Positions 8,955-19,510 of a DNA stretch of 64,000 bases are shown here, in pieces (the stretch's first letter is position 1; each line of letters opens with the position of its first letter). The translations under genes and the position numbers were made by a program. The notes beneath the pieces were generated by a model that worked only from the letters and a program-made list of their open reading frames with translations, was not told where the DNA came from and did not search any database. This stretch comes from DASYQD01 sp963846495. Lineage in GTDB: Bacteria > Acidobacteriota > Thermoanaerobaculia > Multivoradales > JAIOJS01. The DNA is taken from contig CAWJWP010000029.1 of assembly GCA_963846495.1 (NCBI GenBank), forward strand, positions 62,001 to 126,000, given 5' to 3'.

Positions 8955-9144
8955 CGCGCAGGCGGCAGACCGTAGACCTGCGGAGTGGCGACGACCTTGT
9001 TCGGATCGGTGTCGGGAATCACCGGGAAGAGTAGCGGTAGAAGCGCTCGAGCGTCCAGCCCTTGGGGATGACGCCGATCGCCCCCGCCTCATCTGGCTGA
9101 GCGTTTCCTTCCTCGCTTTCCGTCTGATGTCCCGGTAGCGCGCC
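8951..9144 (-). pseudogene. Possible gene remnant upstream of the S41 peptidase
   Basis: On the minus strand one frame reads ..GNAQPDEAGAIGVIPKGWT then LERFYRY and stops; another frame continues LFPVIPDTDPNKVV then ATPQVYGLPPAR before a TGA that overlaps the S41 start. Joined by one missing base the two make a protein-like sequence, unlike ordinary intergenic DNA. No start codon is visible between the upstream in-frame stop near 9145 and this stretch, so it looks like the 3' end of a truncated gene. No family was recognised. Confidence 0.3.
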
Positions 9145-9180
9145 TCACGCCCGAGGCGTGTCTCGTACCGGAGGGGCCTC

Positions 9181-12100
9181 ATGCGCTCGGCACGCGTGTT
9201 CGGATGGGTTGCGGTCGCAGCCTTCAGCTTTGCCTCGCTCGCCTCGAGGCCTGCCGCTGCTGCTGATCTCGAGCTGCTCGGTTCGGCCTGGGCCGTGGGC
9301 TCGGCCGGTCTGCTCAAGGTCCGTACGACGGACGACGCGCTGTTGCTCGAGGTCCCGGCGGCCGGCAGAGCGCAGGCAGTGGCGATCGACAACGCGCGCC
9401 GCATCGTCTGGGTCTACTCGCCGCCCAACGTGAAGAGCTTCGACTTCGCCGGCGTCCAGCTGACGACGACCGCGATCCCCGGCACCGGCACGGAGTCGGA
9501 GCTCGCCGTCCGTCGCTCCGACGGCAGCGTCTGGCTGAGCGTCGACAGCACGCTGCACAACGTCAACCTGGGTGGTCAGCTCTTGCGCTCGATCGCTGGA
9601 CCCGGCGTGGTCAAGGAGCTGGCGATGGATCCGGCCTCGTCGGTGCTCTGGGCGTGCACCACCAGCAAGGTCACGGCTCACGATGCCGTCAGCGGCGCGC
9701 AGATCGGCAGCATCGCCGACATGGGCAGCAAGCCGAAGGTCCAGGACATCAGCCTCTACGGATCGGATCTCTGGGTTGCGCTGTCGGGAAGCCTGCGTTG
9801 GTACAAGACCGCGGGCGCTACCGTGACCTTCACGGCGCAGAAGAGTCTCAGCGGGGCGTTGTTCATCGACCAGAGCGTTCCTGGCCTCCTGTGGGTGCTC
9901 AAGGCGAACGAGGTGCTGGGAATCAACTTCTCGGGCAACCTGATCCTCAGCACCGGCAGTTCCGGCAACCCGTTCACCTCGGGCGAGGCGCCGGTCGCTA
10001 TCGCGGGCGCGAACAACTCGGTATGGATCGCGACGAACACGTCGCGGCTCATTGACGTCGGCGTTGCCAACGTTTACCTCCCGATCTCACCGCCGGTGAC
10101 GCTGCGCGACGTCGCCGTGTTCCCTCGCGAGACCGTGCGGCCGACGATCGCTTTCGCGTCCTTGAGCGCGCGCACTAACAACCCGTTCTTGCCGCTGAGC
10201 CTGACCTACGGCGACTCCGGCAGCGGCGTCGACACCAGCTCCTTGGCGGTGAGCGCCAGCGCCGGATCGGGACCGATCGCGTTCACCTGTACCGCGGGCG
10301 CCGCGAGTGCCGTATGCACTCCGGCCAGTCGCTACCCGGAAGGCACGACCACCGTTCAAGCGACCGTGAGGGACTTGGCCGGTAACAGCGCCGTCGCGGC
10401 TTCGACGACGGTGAACCTGGACAGCCAGCCGCCGGCGATCGCCATCACGGCTCCGGCCGACGGCGCGGTGCTCACCAATCCCGCCACCGCCTTCGCAGTC
10501 AGCTTCAGCGACGCGGCGTCGGGGATCGTCCGCTCCGGCTTCCGCGTGGTCGCCGACGACCCGGCGGTCGTCTTCACCTGCACTACGACCTCCAGCACGG
10601 CGAGCTGCACTGCCAACGGCGGTCTTCCCGCCGGCGCACACACGATCACCGCCACGGTGCCGGACGGGGCCGGCAATGTCGGATCGGCGCACGTTACCGT
10701 CGACGTCAACACCAACGACACGGTGCCGCCATCGCTGTCCTTCCTCGGACCGCGAGCCGGCGGCGTCGTGGCAGATCGCACGCCGCTGCTCAAGGTGAGC
10801 TACGGCGACTCCGGCAGAGGCGTCGACTACGCGACGCTCGCCTTCACGCGCGGCGGCCAGCCGGTGGCGGTGTCGTGCATGTACGACGTCGGCAGCGCGG
10901 GCTGCGTGCCGACGACGCCGCTGCCGCTGGGGACGACGAGCGTCGCGGCGACGATCAAGGACGTCGCGGGCAACGTGTCGAGCGCGGCGACCGTGGCGTT
11001 CACGGTCGTCGATGGTCAGGCCGAGGTGCGCGGCGTGGTGCGGCGTGCGGACGGCTCGCCGGCCGCGGGTGCCGTCGTCTTCGTGCTCGGTCGGCTGGGC
11101 GCCACGACGACCGCGGGCGCCGACGGCTCGTTCGTCATAGCGGGCGTCGCTGCACGGTCCGGCGAGCGGCTGACGATTGCCGCGAGGCTCGCTGTCGGCA
11201 CCGACCTCTTCACGGGCGGCGCCACGTTGGTTTCGGCATTGGCGTCGACCGTCGACGTCGGTGCGATCACGCTCAAGCCGCGATGCGACTTCGGCTTCGA
11301 GGACGCGTTCGCACCAGGCAATGACGTCTCCGGCCTCGCCAAGGCGTTCACGGTCTTCGACGACGGCACGGGCCCCGCGCTCTATGTCGGCGGCACCTTC
11401 CAGTACGTCGCCGGCCAGGAGGTGGGCTACGTCGCCCGCTGGAACGGTACCGGCTGGACCAAGCTCGGAACCGGCGTGAACGGCGAGGTCAAGGCGCTCG
11501 CCGTCTTCGACGACGGCAGCGGTCCTGCGCTCTACGCCGCCGGCTACTTCGATCGCGCGGGTGGGCAGGCGGTGAGTAACGTCGCGCGCTGGAACGGCAC
11601 GTCGTGGAGCCCCCTCGGCGCGGGGATCTCCAACGTCGTCACCGCCCTGCAGGTATACGACGACGGCTCGGGCCCGGCTCTCTACGCCGGCGGCGGCTTC
11701 CTGACTGCCGGCGGCCTCACCGTCAACCGCATCGCGCGGTGGGACGGCTTCTCCTGGTCGGCGCTCCGCGGCGGGCTCGACGGCGAGGTGCTGAGCCTGG
11801 CGGTCTTCGACGGCGGCGGCGGTCCGGCGCTCTACGCGGGCGGCCAGTTCCGCAACGCCGGCGGCACGCCGGCCAACTTCTTCGCGCGCTGGAACGGAAC
11901 GGCGTGGTCGGCTCCGCCTACGCCGGGCTTCTACGTCGACGCGATTTCGGTCCACATCGACGGCGGCGGCGCAGCAGCGCTGTTCCTCGACGGATCGTCC
12001 GGCGTCTACGAGTGGGATGGCACGGCGCTTACGGCGATCGCTGGTCAGACCGCCCTGTCGCTCGTCTCCTTCGACGACGGCTACGGCGCGCAGCTCTACG

Positions 12101-14406
12101 CCGGGACCTCGCTGCCCGGGCTGCTGCGCTGGGACGGCCAGGACTGGCGCGGCATGGGCGGCGGTCTCAACGGCAATGTGCGGGCGCTCGCGGTCGAGGC
12201 TGGAGCTGGCTTCCCGCTGCCGTTGATCGTTTCTGGAACCTTCACCAAGGCCGGCGGCGCCACGATCCCGTCGCTCGCACGCTGGGCTCCGCAGTGCAAT
12301 CCTCCGGATCGCACGGCGCCAAAGATCCAGGTCACCTCGCCGGTAGCGTCGTCGGTGACGACCGCGAGCTCGGTGACGGTCGCCGGCAGCGTCGACGAGC
12401 AGGCGATCGTCACCATCGACGGCCAGACGACGGCGCTCGACGGTCAGTTGCGGTTCTCCGGAGGACCCATCACGCTGCCCGAGGGGCCGAGCACGTTCCT
12501 CATCGTGGCCACCGACGCCGCCGGCAACTCCTCGCGCGCCGACGTGCGCGTCGTCCGCGACACCGTCGCGCCGACTCTGCGCTTCGTCTACCCGGTGCAG
12601 GGGCAGACCTTGACGTCGGCGCTGCCGCGGCTCGAGCTGGCGGTCGCCGACGCGGTCGGGATCGATCCGCGCTCGCTGAGCGTCACCGCCAATGGCGCGA
12701 CGTTGCCGGTTGCGTGCAACGTGGGCGCTGAGGTGCTGCAGTGCAGCCTCGCCGCGGCGCTGCCCAACGGGTCCGTCACCCTCGCCGCGCGCGTGCGCGA
12801 CCTCGCGGGCAATCTGTCGGCGAACGCGCAGATCACGGTGACCGTGTCGCCGGCGGCCGCGAGCGGCTCGACATCGATCGTCGGCTCGGTCGGTCTCGTT
12901 GGAGGCGTCGCGATCGGCGGCGCGCAGGTCTTCGTGCAAGGGCAGCCGGGCGCTCTCGCCGTCTCGGGCGCCGATGGCGCGTTCGCGATCGGCGGCGTGC
13001 TGGCGACCAGCGGTCAGCCGCTTACCGTGATCGCCCGCCAGAGCGCCGGCGGCGCGACGCTCGTCGGTTATGTGACCGCTGCGGCACCGGTGCTCGGTGG
13101 CACGACGAACGTAGGTCGCATCACCCTACGGCCGGTGTGCTCGGGAAGCTTCGACCAGACCTTCAACGCCGGCTACGGCGTCGACGGCGACTATCCTTGG
13201 AAGTTCCCGAACAACAACGACACCGGCTTCGCGCCGCAGGTGCGCGCCCTCGCGGTCTGGGACGACGGCGCCGGCCCGGCGCTCTACGTCGGCGGCACCT
13301 TCAAACAGGCGGGCGGCATCCCCGCCAACTTCATCGCCAAGTTCGACGGCGTGCGCTGGAGCGCCCTCGGGTCGGCGGTGCGCGGCGGCGGCATGGACAG
13401 CTACGTCCAGGCGCTCGCCGTTTACAACGACGGCAGCGGCTCGGCGCTCTACGCCGGCGGCTACTTCACGACCGTCGACGGCCAGAGCATCGCCGGCATT
13501 GCCAAGTGGAACGGCAGCTCGTGGTCGGCCGTCGGCGGCGGCATCGCCGGCACCGGCGTGCTGGCGCTCGCGGTGTGGAACAACGCGCTCCACGCCGGCG
13601 GCCAGTTCTGGACCGCGGGTACCGTCGCGGTGCGCAACGTGGCGCGGTGGAACGGCAGCGGGTGGTCGGCGCTCGGCAACGGCCTCGGCACGTCGGGCAA
13701 CATGGTCTACGCGCTGATCGAGCACAAGCGCCTGTCGGGTTCGGGCACCGCGCTCTGGGCCGCCGGCGACTTCATGGTCTCCGGATCGTCGGTCGCCAAG
13801 CGCGTGGCGGCGTGGGACGGCAGCTCGTGGGCGGAGGTCGGCGGTGGCCTGGGCACTGCGACGGACGACTACTCGGGCTTCTTCAACGTCTCCTCGCTCG
13901 GGATCTATAAGAGCGACCTCTACGCCGGCGGCTGGTTCCAGGGCGCCGGTGCCGGCGGCAGCGTGCCGGCCACCGGCGTCGCCCGCTGGGACGGCCGCAG
14001 GTGGAACGCGGTCGGCAGCATCGCCGTCACGGGCTACTTGCTGCAGGAGCCGATGGGCGTGCAGGCGCTGTCGGCGTTCAACGACGGCGCGGGCGATGCG
14101 CTCTACGCCCTCGGGCTTGTCGACCTCGCCGGCTTTACGCCGCGGCGCGACGTGCTGCGCTGGAACGGCAGCGACCTGGTCGGCCAACGGCAACGGTCCG
14201 GTCGGCTCGAGCTACGGCGGGACTGCGCTGCGCGTCTGGGACGACCCGACCGACGGCGCGCCGGCGAAGCTATTCGCCGGATCGGGGATGTCCTCTCTCG
14301 CCAACAGCGGGCAGGAGGTCAACGGCCTCGCGACCTGGGACGGCGCGGCCTGGAGGCCCGTCGGGGCTGGCCTCGGCCACGAGGCCCACGCGCTCGCGGT
14401 TTTTGA
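9181..14406 (+). CDS. Giant secreted Rhs/YD-repeat toxin protein, segment 1 (N-terminal propellers and Ig-like domains)
   Basis: The ATG at 9181 opens a signal peptide (MRSARVFGWVAVAAFSF..AAA). Residues about 28-300 look like beta-propeller blades (VWAC, WVAL, VWIAT). They are followed by Ig-like repeats with paired Cys (FTCTAGAASAVC, FTCTTTSSTASC) and carboxypeptidase-regulatory-like domains (GVVRRADGSPAAGAVVFV, SIVGSVGLVGGVAIGGAQVF). Two blocks of propeller repeats with the signature FDDGxGPALYxGGxF...ARWNGxxWSxLG lie near 11340-12290 and 13230-14160. True coding ends about 14172: the repeat reads WNGS and is expected to continue TWSANG, which is found in the next frame if G14173 is removed. 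The 14173-14406 tail is out-of-frame noise. This segment contributes 1,664 residues of a protein of about 4,588. Confidence 0.85.
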   Translation: MRSARVFGWVAVAAFSFASLASRPAAAADLELLGSAWAVGSAGLLKVRTTDDALLLEVPAAGRAQAVAIDNARRIVWVYSPPNVKSFDFAGVQLTTTAIPGTGTESELAVRRSDGSVWLSVDSTLHNVNLGGQLLRSIAGPGVVKELAMDPASSVLWACTTSKVTAHDAVSGAQIGSIADMGSKPKVQDISLYGSDLWVALSGSLRWYKTAGATVTFTAQKSLSGALFIDQSVPGLLWVLKANEVLGINFSGNLILSTGSSGNPFTSGEAPVAIAGANNSVWIATNTSRLIDVGVANVYLPISPPVTLRDVAVFPRETVRPTIAFASLSARTNNPFLPLSLTYGDSGSGVDTSSLAVSASAGSGPIAFTCTAGAASAVCTPASRYPEGTTTVQATVRDLAGNSAVAASTTVNLDSQPPAIAITAPADGAVLTNPATAFAVSFSDAASGIVRSGFRVVADDPAVVFTCTTTSSTASCTANGGLPAGAHTITATVPDGAGNVGSAHVTVDVNTNDTVPPSLSFLGPRAGGVVADRTPLLKVSYGDSGRGVDYATLAFTRGGQPVAVSCMYDVGSAGCVPTTPLPLGTTSVAATIKDVAGNVSSAATVAFTVVDGQAEVRGVVRRADGSPAAGAVVFVLGRLGATTTAGADGSFVIAGVAARSGERLTIAARLAVGTDLFTGGATLVSALASTVDVGAITLKPRCDFGFEDAFAPGNDVSGLAKAFTVFDDGTGPALYVGGTFQYVAGQEVGYVARWNGTGWTKLGTGVNGEVKALAVFDDGSGPALYAAGYFDRAGGQAVSNVARWNGTSWSPLGAGISNVVTALQVYDDGSGPALYAGGGFLTAGGLTVNRIARWDGFSWSALRGGLDGEVLSLAVFDGGGGPALYAGGQFRNAGGTPANFFARWNGTAWSAPPTPGFYVDAISVHIDGGGAAALFLDGSSGVYEWDGTALTAIAGQTALSLVSFDDGYGAQLYAGTSLPGLLRWDGQDWRGMGGGLNGNVRALAVEAGAGFPLPLIVSGTFTKAGGATIPSLARWAPQCNPPDRTAPKIQVTSPVASSVTTASSVTVAGSVDEQAIVTIDGQTTALDGQLRFSGGPITLPEGPSTFLIVATDAAGNSSRADVRVVRDTVAPTLRFVYPVQGQTLTSALPRLELAVADAVGIDPRSLSVTANGATLPVACNVGAEVLQCSLAAALPNGSVTLAARVRDLAGNLSANAQITVTVSPAAASGSTSIVGSVGLVGGVAIGGAQVFVQGQPGALAVSGADGAFAIGGVLATSGQPLTVIARQSAGGATLVGYVTAAAPVLGGTTNVGRITLRPVCSGSFDQTFNAGYGVDGDYPWKFPNNNDTGFAPQVRALAVWDDGAGPALYVGGTFKQAGGIPANFIAKFDGVRWSALGSAVRGGGMDSYVQALAVYNDGSGSALYAGGYFTTVDGQSIAGIAKWNGSSWSAVGGGIAGTGVLALAVWNNALHAGGQFWTAGTVAVRNVARWNGSGWSALGNGLGTSGNMVYALIEHKRLSGSGTALWAAGDFMVSGSSVAKRVAAWDGSSWAEVGGGLGTATDDYSGFFNVSSLGIYKSDLYAGGWFQGAGAGGSVPATGVARWDGRRWNAVGSIAVTGYLLQEPMGVQALSAFNDGAGDALYALGLVDLAGFTPRRDVLRWNGSDLVGQRQRSGRLELRRDCAARLGRPDRRRAGEAIRRIGDVLSRQQRAGGQRPRDLGRRGLEARRGWPRPRGPRARGF

Positions 14407-17400
14407 TGCCGGTTCCGGCGCGGCCCTCTATGCGGGGGGCAACAACGTCAAGCGGATGGGCCGCGTCGCGCCGCCGACCGGCAAGAGCTCATCCTGGACG
14501 CAGCTTCCCAAGGTGTTCGCGGGCGCCCTCTACGACGCCGTCAAGGTCCTCACCGTGCTCGACGCTGGCAACGGGCCAGCTCTTCACGCGGCGGGGAAAT
14601 TCACGACGCCTGGGCCGTGGTCGGCCACTTCGGTCGCGCGGTGGGACGGCGGATCTTGGGTGCCGCTCGGCAAGAGCCTCGACGACAACAGCACGACCAT
14701 CGAGCCCGTCATTCACGCCTTGACGACGTTCGACGCACCGGCCGGCCGCGTCATCGTCGCAGCCGGCAACATCGACATCGTCGACGATGTCGCCTTCGGC
14801 AACATCGCGCAGTGGGACGGCGCCACCTGGCGTCCCGTCGGCACTGGTGTGAACGGCTTCGGAGAAGTATTCGCTCTGGCGCAGCACGACGACGGTCACG
14901 GCCGCGCTCTCTTCGCCGGCGGTGACTTCGACTTCATGGGCGGCGAGCCGGCGACGGGCATCGCGCGTTGGAACGGATCGCGATGGTCGACGGTGGGCCG
15001 CAACGCGCGCGGAACGTTCCGCTCGCTGGCAGCCTTCGATGATGGCCGCGGTCGCGCGCTATTCGCGACCGGCTCCTTGAGCCTCGACGGCTCGACCGAA
15101 GCCGAGAGCGTCCTGCGTTGGGATGGCAGCGCGTGGACGGCGGTTGGCGCGTCGTTCGACGGAAGGGTCGAACGGATCGTGGCGGTGGACGACGGCACGG
15201 GTCCGGCCCTCTACGCCGTCGGCGCCTTCGTCAAGGCGGGCACGACCACCGTCAACCGCGTCGCCCGCTGGGACGGCACGGCGTGGGTGACCGCCGGCAG
15301 CGACCTCGGCTCGGGGATCGTCTACGACCTGGCCGCCTTCGACGACGGGACTGGTCCCGCCCTCTTCGCCGCCGGCAGGTTCGCCTACGGCACCTTCGGG
15401 AAGAAGTCCGACCGTGGATTCCTCGACGCCGCCGGCGAGGTCTACTACCTCGCCAAGCTGCGCCGCCCGCTAGTCTGCAGCGCGCCTGACACCACGCCGC
15501 CGACGCTCGCCATCACCTCCCCGGCGCCGGCCGCCATCCTCGACACGCTGACGCCGCAGATCGCGCTGAGCTACGCCGATGCGGGATCGGGTGTCGACAC
15601 CGCGAGCCTGCTGGTGGCGGCCAACGGCTCGCCGTTGGCCGTCAGCTGCTCGTATGGAATCTCGAGCGCCACCTGCACGCCGAGCTCGCCGCTCGCCGAG
15701 GGCCAGGTCGACCTCTCGGCGACGGTGCGCGACGCGGACGGCAACGTCTCCGCCACCGCCGCGGTCACCTTCCGCATCAGCGTCGGCGCGCCGAGCATTG
15801 CCATCGCCTCGCCTGCGGACAACGCGGTGCTGACGAGCAACACGCCACGCCTGACCATCAACTACTCGCCCTCGTCGATCCCCTCGACGCTCGACCTGCA
15901 GATCTCCTCGCTCACGGCGGTCACCGTCGCCTGCTCGCTCGGCGCCATCCAGGCGCTCTGCGATCCCGAGGAGCCGTTTGCGGACGGTGCCACCACCGTC
16001 ACGGCGACGATCGAGAACGGCGCCGGCGACCTGTCAACGCCGGCAGTGGTCCACTTCGTCGTCGACACCCTGCCGCCGACGGTGAGCTTCACGGCCCCGG
16101 CGACGGGTGCGGCCGTGCGCACGAACCGGCCCCAGCTGCGACTGGCGCTTGCCGACGCCGGCGCCGGCATCGACGACACGAGCCTCGAGCTGCGCGAGGC
16201 CGGGGCGCTCGTCGCCACGAGCTGCGCCTTCGACGCCACGGGCGCTACGTGCACGCCCAGCGCGCCGCTCGCCGACGGCGGTCACGTGCTGACCGCGACC
16301 GTGCGAGACCGCACCGGCAAGCTCTCGGCCGCGGCGACCGTCTCGTTCACCGTCGACACCAGCGACACCACGCGGCCGACGATCACGGTGACGACGCCCA
16401 CGCTCACTGACCAGCCCAACGTGAGCGTCGCCGGCAGCGTCAGCGAGGAGGCGACGCTCACCATCAATGGGGCTGTTGCGGCGGTCGCGTCCGACCTCAC
16501 CTTCAGCTTTGGGCCGGTGTCGCTCGCAGAGGGACCGAACGCGTTCACCTTTGTAGCGACCGACCTTGCCGGCAACGTTGGCACGCGCGATCTCACCATC
16601 GTGCGCACGACCGATCCCGACGTCACCCCGCCCGAGCCGGTGCGGCTCGAGCTGGTAACCATCGTCGAGCTCGCTCCCGGCGAGCACCGAATCACCGGCG
16701 GCGTGGGCGCAGTCACCTCAGAGGCCGGGCTCCGCGTCGTGGTGACGAACCTAGCGACCGGCACCAGCATCGAGGCGACTCCCGCTGCCGACGGCGGGTT
16801 CGAGCTCACGCTGTCGGCTTTCGACGGCGACATCCTGCGCCTCGTCGCGCGCGACGTTGCCGGCAACGAGAGCGCACCCGGCGAGCTCACGGTGAGCGGC
16901 ACCACTCCGGTGCCGGCGGATCCGGCGGCCGTCGCGCCGCCGCTGGATCCGTCCTCCAGCATCGACGCCTGCGGCCTGGTGAGCTTCTTCTGGACCGGCA
17001 CGGCGAGAGTGCAGTTCGGGGTGCGGCCTGAGGCGATCGACTGCGGCCGCCTCGCGGTGGTGCGCGGCCGCGTCCTCGACGGTGGCGGAGCGCCGATCGC
17101 CGGCGTGCGCATCGGCGCAATCGGCCAGCCTGATCACGGCTTCACGTTCAGCCGCGCCGACGGCGCCTTCGACGTCGCCGTGCGGGCGCAGCAGCGCGTC
17201 GTCCTGACTTTCTCGCGTGCCGGCTACTTCGCCGCCCAGCGGACGCTCCCTCTGCTGCCGCAGCAGTTCACGACGATAAACGACCTCGTGCTGGTGGCGC
17301 CCGACAGCGCGATCACAGCCGTCGATACCAGCGGTAGCGCTCCCGCGCAGGTCGCGCGCGGCAGCGTGGTCAGCGACGAGTGGGGGAGCCGGCGCACGAC

Positions 17401-19510
17401 GCTGCTCTTCCCCGCGGGCACCACCGGCGCCCTGCGGCTACCGGGCGGCGAATTGCAGCCGCTCGCCATGATGGATCTCCGGGTCACCGAGCTCTCGGTC
17501 GGGCCGATGGCGCGAGCCGCGCTGCCGGCGACGCTGCCGCCGGAGCTCGTCCTCTCGCACGCAATGGAGATCTCGGTCGACGCCGCCGAAGCAGCGGGAG
17601 CGGAGGTCGAGCTCGGCCGGCCAGTGGCGGTCTATGTCAAGAACCACCTCGACGCGCCAGTGGGTACAGCCGTCGACCTCTACACGCTCGACCGCAAGAC
17701 GGCCACTTGGGTGCCGCTGCCGCCGGGCCGCATCGTCAAGCTGCTCGCCGCGACAGCGGGTCTCGCCGAGCTCGATGTCGACGGCAGTGGCGCAGCGGCG
17801 TCGCCCGAAGCGCTGCAGGCGCTCGGCATCGACGACACGGAACGGGCGCAGCTCGCGGCCCTCTACTCGCCGGGCCAAAGCCTGAGCCGCGTCACCGTCA
17901 CTCACTTCAGCTTCTACGTCGAAGGGTGGTTCCGCCGCTCGCAGGTCCAGTTGCCGGCGCCGATCGTGACGCCACCCGTGCCCGGCGACGACAGCAAGAT
18001 CGACCATCCCTCGATCACCGCGTTCGGCGGGACCATCGAGGCCGAGAACCAGATCCTCGGTCAAGACCTCGGGCTTGCCGGCACGCCGTACGTCCTGCAC
18101 TACAGCAGCGACCGCGTGCCGGGCCGCCGCGCGCCGTACCGTCTCACCGTGCGGCTCACCGGCGCCGGCGTGCCGCCTGCGCTGCTCGCGCTCGTACGCC
18201 GCATCGACCTGACCATCGATATTGCGGGCCACCACTACGTGCGCGCGTTCGAGCCGGCGCCCGACCTCTCGCACGAGTTCACCTGGAATCGGCAGGACGG
18301 CTACGGCCGCGAGATCCAGGGCGAAGCGCCGTGGGTGGCGCGGCTCAGCTACGTGAGCGCACTCGGGCCCTCCGAGCACGCCCACACCTACACGTACTCC
18401 GGGCGGCTCGGCACGCTCGACGCGCAAGGTGCTCAGGGACTTGGCGGCTGGACGGTGAGCGCCAGCCATTTCTTCGACGAGCCCAACGGCACTCTCTACT
18501 ACGGCGACGGCCGGCGACGCACGTTGCGCTCGCGCGCCAACAATCCCAAGGTGCTCGAGCAGGTAGCGGGCACCGGCCAGGCGGGCACGAGCGGCGACGG
18601 CGGATCGGCGCGGCTGGCGAAGCTCGACTTCCCGGTGGGGCTCTCGGTCACACCGGACGGCAGCCTGCTGATCGCCGACCACCACGCCTGTCGGGTGCGG
18701 CGCGTGTCGGCGAAGGACGGGAAGATCTCCACCGTGGCCGGCTCGACGTGCGGCGGCGGCAGCGCCGGCGAGGGGGACGGCGGGCCCGCCAACGCGGCGC
18801 TTCTCGCCGGCCCGGTCAAGGCGGTCGAGACGATCGACGGCGCCCTCTACATCGCCGACTTCGCGGCGCACCGCATCCGTCGCGTCGGTAAGGACGGCAT
18901 CATCTCCACCGTTGCCGGCACCGGACAGTCAGGTTGCACCGGTGGTCAGCTCGCGGGACCGCACGACATCGCGCTCGCGAGCGACGGCGGCCTGCTCATC
19001 GCCAACCTTGGCGGGTGGGACGGTGGTACGCACGTCTGCGACTCGATTCAGAAGTACGTTCCGAGCGGCGGGCTGCAGACCCTGGTAGGCCGTCAGCTCC
19101 CGGGCGCCAGCAGCATCGAGCCGCAGGGCGTGGCCACGACCGCCGACGGATCGATCTACTTCACCCCCGCGCAGGCGGTGGTGAAGCGGCCGCCCGGCGG
19201 CGGCGAGGATCCGCAGCACGTGGAGCTGGGTGGTCGCCGGCGTGCCGCGGCTCTACGGCGGCAACGAGACGGTCTTCGCCGGCGACAACAGACCGGCGTC
19301 GACGAGCACTCGGTTCTTCCTCCCGACTCACCTGTCGGTTGGACTCGACGGCACCGTCTACGTGATCGACCGGCTGAACCGCCGGATCCGCACCATCTCG
19401 TCGGCGGAGCGCGTGGACACCCTGGTGGGCGGCGGCGACCTCCTTCCGGTAGGCGATGGCCTCGCCGCCACGAGAGCCATGCTCGCCGATCCAAGCGGCA
19501 TCGCCCTTGA
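14174..19510 (+). CDS. Giant Rhs protein, segment 2 (propeller, Ig-like, pre-Rhs and NHL region)
   Basis: Continues segment 1 in the next frame from 14174 to about 19204 (1,677 residues); the remainder to the stop at 19510 is out of frame. It starts mid-propeller (TWSANGNGPVGSS) and carries more FDDGxGPALFAxG / RWDGxxW repeats to about 15480. Four Ig-like domains with the SYADAGSGVDTASLLV type follow. Then comes a carboxypeptidase-regulatory-like domain (VVRGRVLDGGGAPIAGVRIG) and a region around 18010-18400 with the FGGTIEAENQILGQDLGLAG and LHYSSDR features that precede YD repeats in many secreted Rhs proteins. Three or more NHL-type repeats follow (VAGTGQAGTSGDGG, LYIADFAAHRIRRV). The reading frame moves on again near G19205, inside a GGC-rich run. 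Confidence 0.8.
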   Translation, partial: TWSANGNGPVGSSYGGTALRVWDDPTDGAPAKLFAGSGMSSLANSGQEVNGLATWDGAAWRPVGAGLGHEAHALAVFDAGSGAALYAGGNNVKRMGRVAPPTGKSSSWTQLPKVFAGALYDAVKVLTVLDAGNGPALHAAGKFTTPGPWSATSVARWDGGSWVPLGKSLDDNSTTIEPVIHALTTFDAPAGRVIVAAGNIDIVDDVAFGNIAQWDGATWRPVGTGVNGFGEVFALAQHDDGHGRALFAGGDFDFMGGEPATGIARWNGSRWSTVGRNARGTFRSLAAFDDGRGRALFATGSLSLDGSTEAESVLRWDGSAWTAVGASFDGRVERIVAVDDGTGPALYAVGAFVKAGTTTVNRVARWDGTAWVTAGSDLGSGIVYDLAAFDDGTGPALFAAGRFAYGTFGKKSDRGFLDAAGEVYYLAKLRRPLVCSAPDTTPPTLAITSPAPAAILDTLTPQIALSYADAGSGVDTASLLVAANGSPLAVSCSYGISSATCTPSSPLAEGQVDLSATVRDADGNVSATAAVTFRISVGAPSIAIASPADNAVLTSNTPRLTINYSPSSIPSTLDLQISSLTAVTVACSLGAIQALCDPEEPFADGATTVTATIENGAGDLSTPAVVHFVVDTLPPTVSFTAPATGAAVRTNRPQLRLALADAGAGIDDTSLELREAGALVATSCAFDATGATCTPSAPLADGGHVLTATVRDRTGKLSAAATVSFTVDTSDTTRPTITVTTPTLTDQPNVSVAGSVSEEATLTINGAVAAVASDLTFSFGPVSLAEGPNAFTFVATDLAGNVGTRDLTIVRTTDPDVTPPEPVRLELVTIVELAPGEHRITGGVGAVTSEAGLRVVVTNLATGTSIEATPAADGGFELTLSAFDGDILRLVARDVAGNESAPGELTVSGTTPVPADPAAVAPPLDPSSSIDACGLVSFFWTGTARVQFGVRPEAIDCGRLAVVRGRVLDGGGAPIAGVRIGAIGQPDHGFTFSRADGAFDVAVRAQQRVVLTFSRAGYFAAQRTLPLLPQQFTTINDLVLVAPDSAITAVDTSGSAPAQVARGSVVSDEWGSRRTTLLFPAGTTGALRLPGGELQPLAMMDLRVTELSVGPMARAALPATLPPELVLSHAMEISVDAAEAAGAEVELGRPVAVYVKNHLDAPVGTAVDLYTLDRKTATWVPLPPGRIVKLLAATAGLAELDVDGSGAAASPEALQALGIDDTERAQLAALYSPGQSLSRVTVTHFSFYVEGWFRRSQVQLPAPIVTPPVPGDDSKIDHPSITAFGGTIEAENQILGQDLGLAGTPYVLHYSSDRVPGRRAPYRLTVRLTGAGVPPALLALVRRIDLTIDIAGHHYVRAFEPAPDLSHEFTWNRQDGYGREIQGEAPWVARLSYVSALGPSEHAHTYTYSGRLGTLDAQGAQGLGGWTVSASHFFDEPNGTLYYGDGRRRTLRSRANNPKVLEQVAGTGQAGTSGDGGSARLAKLDFPVGLSVTPDGSLLIADHHACRVRRVSAKDGKISTVAGSTCGGGSAGEGDGGPANAALLAGPVKAVETIDGALYIADFAAHRIRRVGKDGIISTVAGTGQSGCTGGQLAGPHDIALASDGGLLIANLGGWDGGTHVCDSIQKYVPSGGLQTLVGRQLPGASSIEPQGVATTADGSIYFTPAQAVVKRPPGGGEDPQHVELGGRRRAAALRRQRDGLRRRQQTGVDEHSVLPPDSPVGWTRRHRLRDRPAEPPDPHHLVGGARGHPGGRRRPPSGRRWPRRHESHARRSKRHRP

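Noticed and set aside
10087..12939. A 950-codon open frame on the minus strand
   Set aside because: It is antisense to the propeller and Ig-like part of the Rhs protein, is extremely Arg/Asp/Ala-rich without domain patterns, and the plus strand has a clear signal peptide and repeats.
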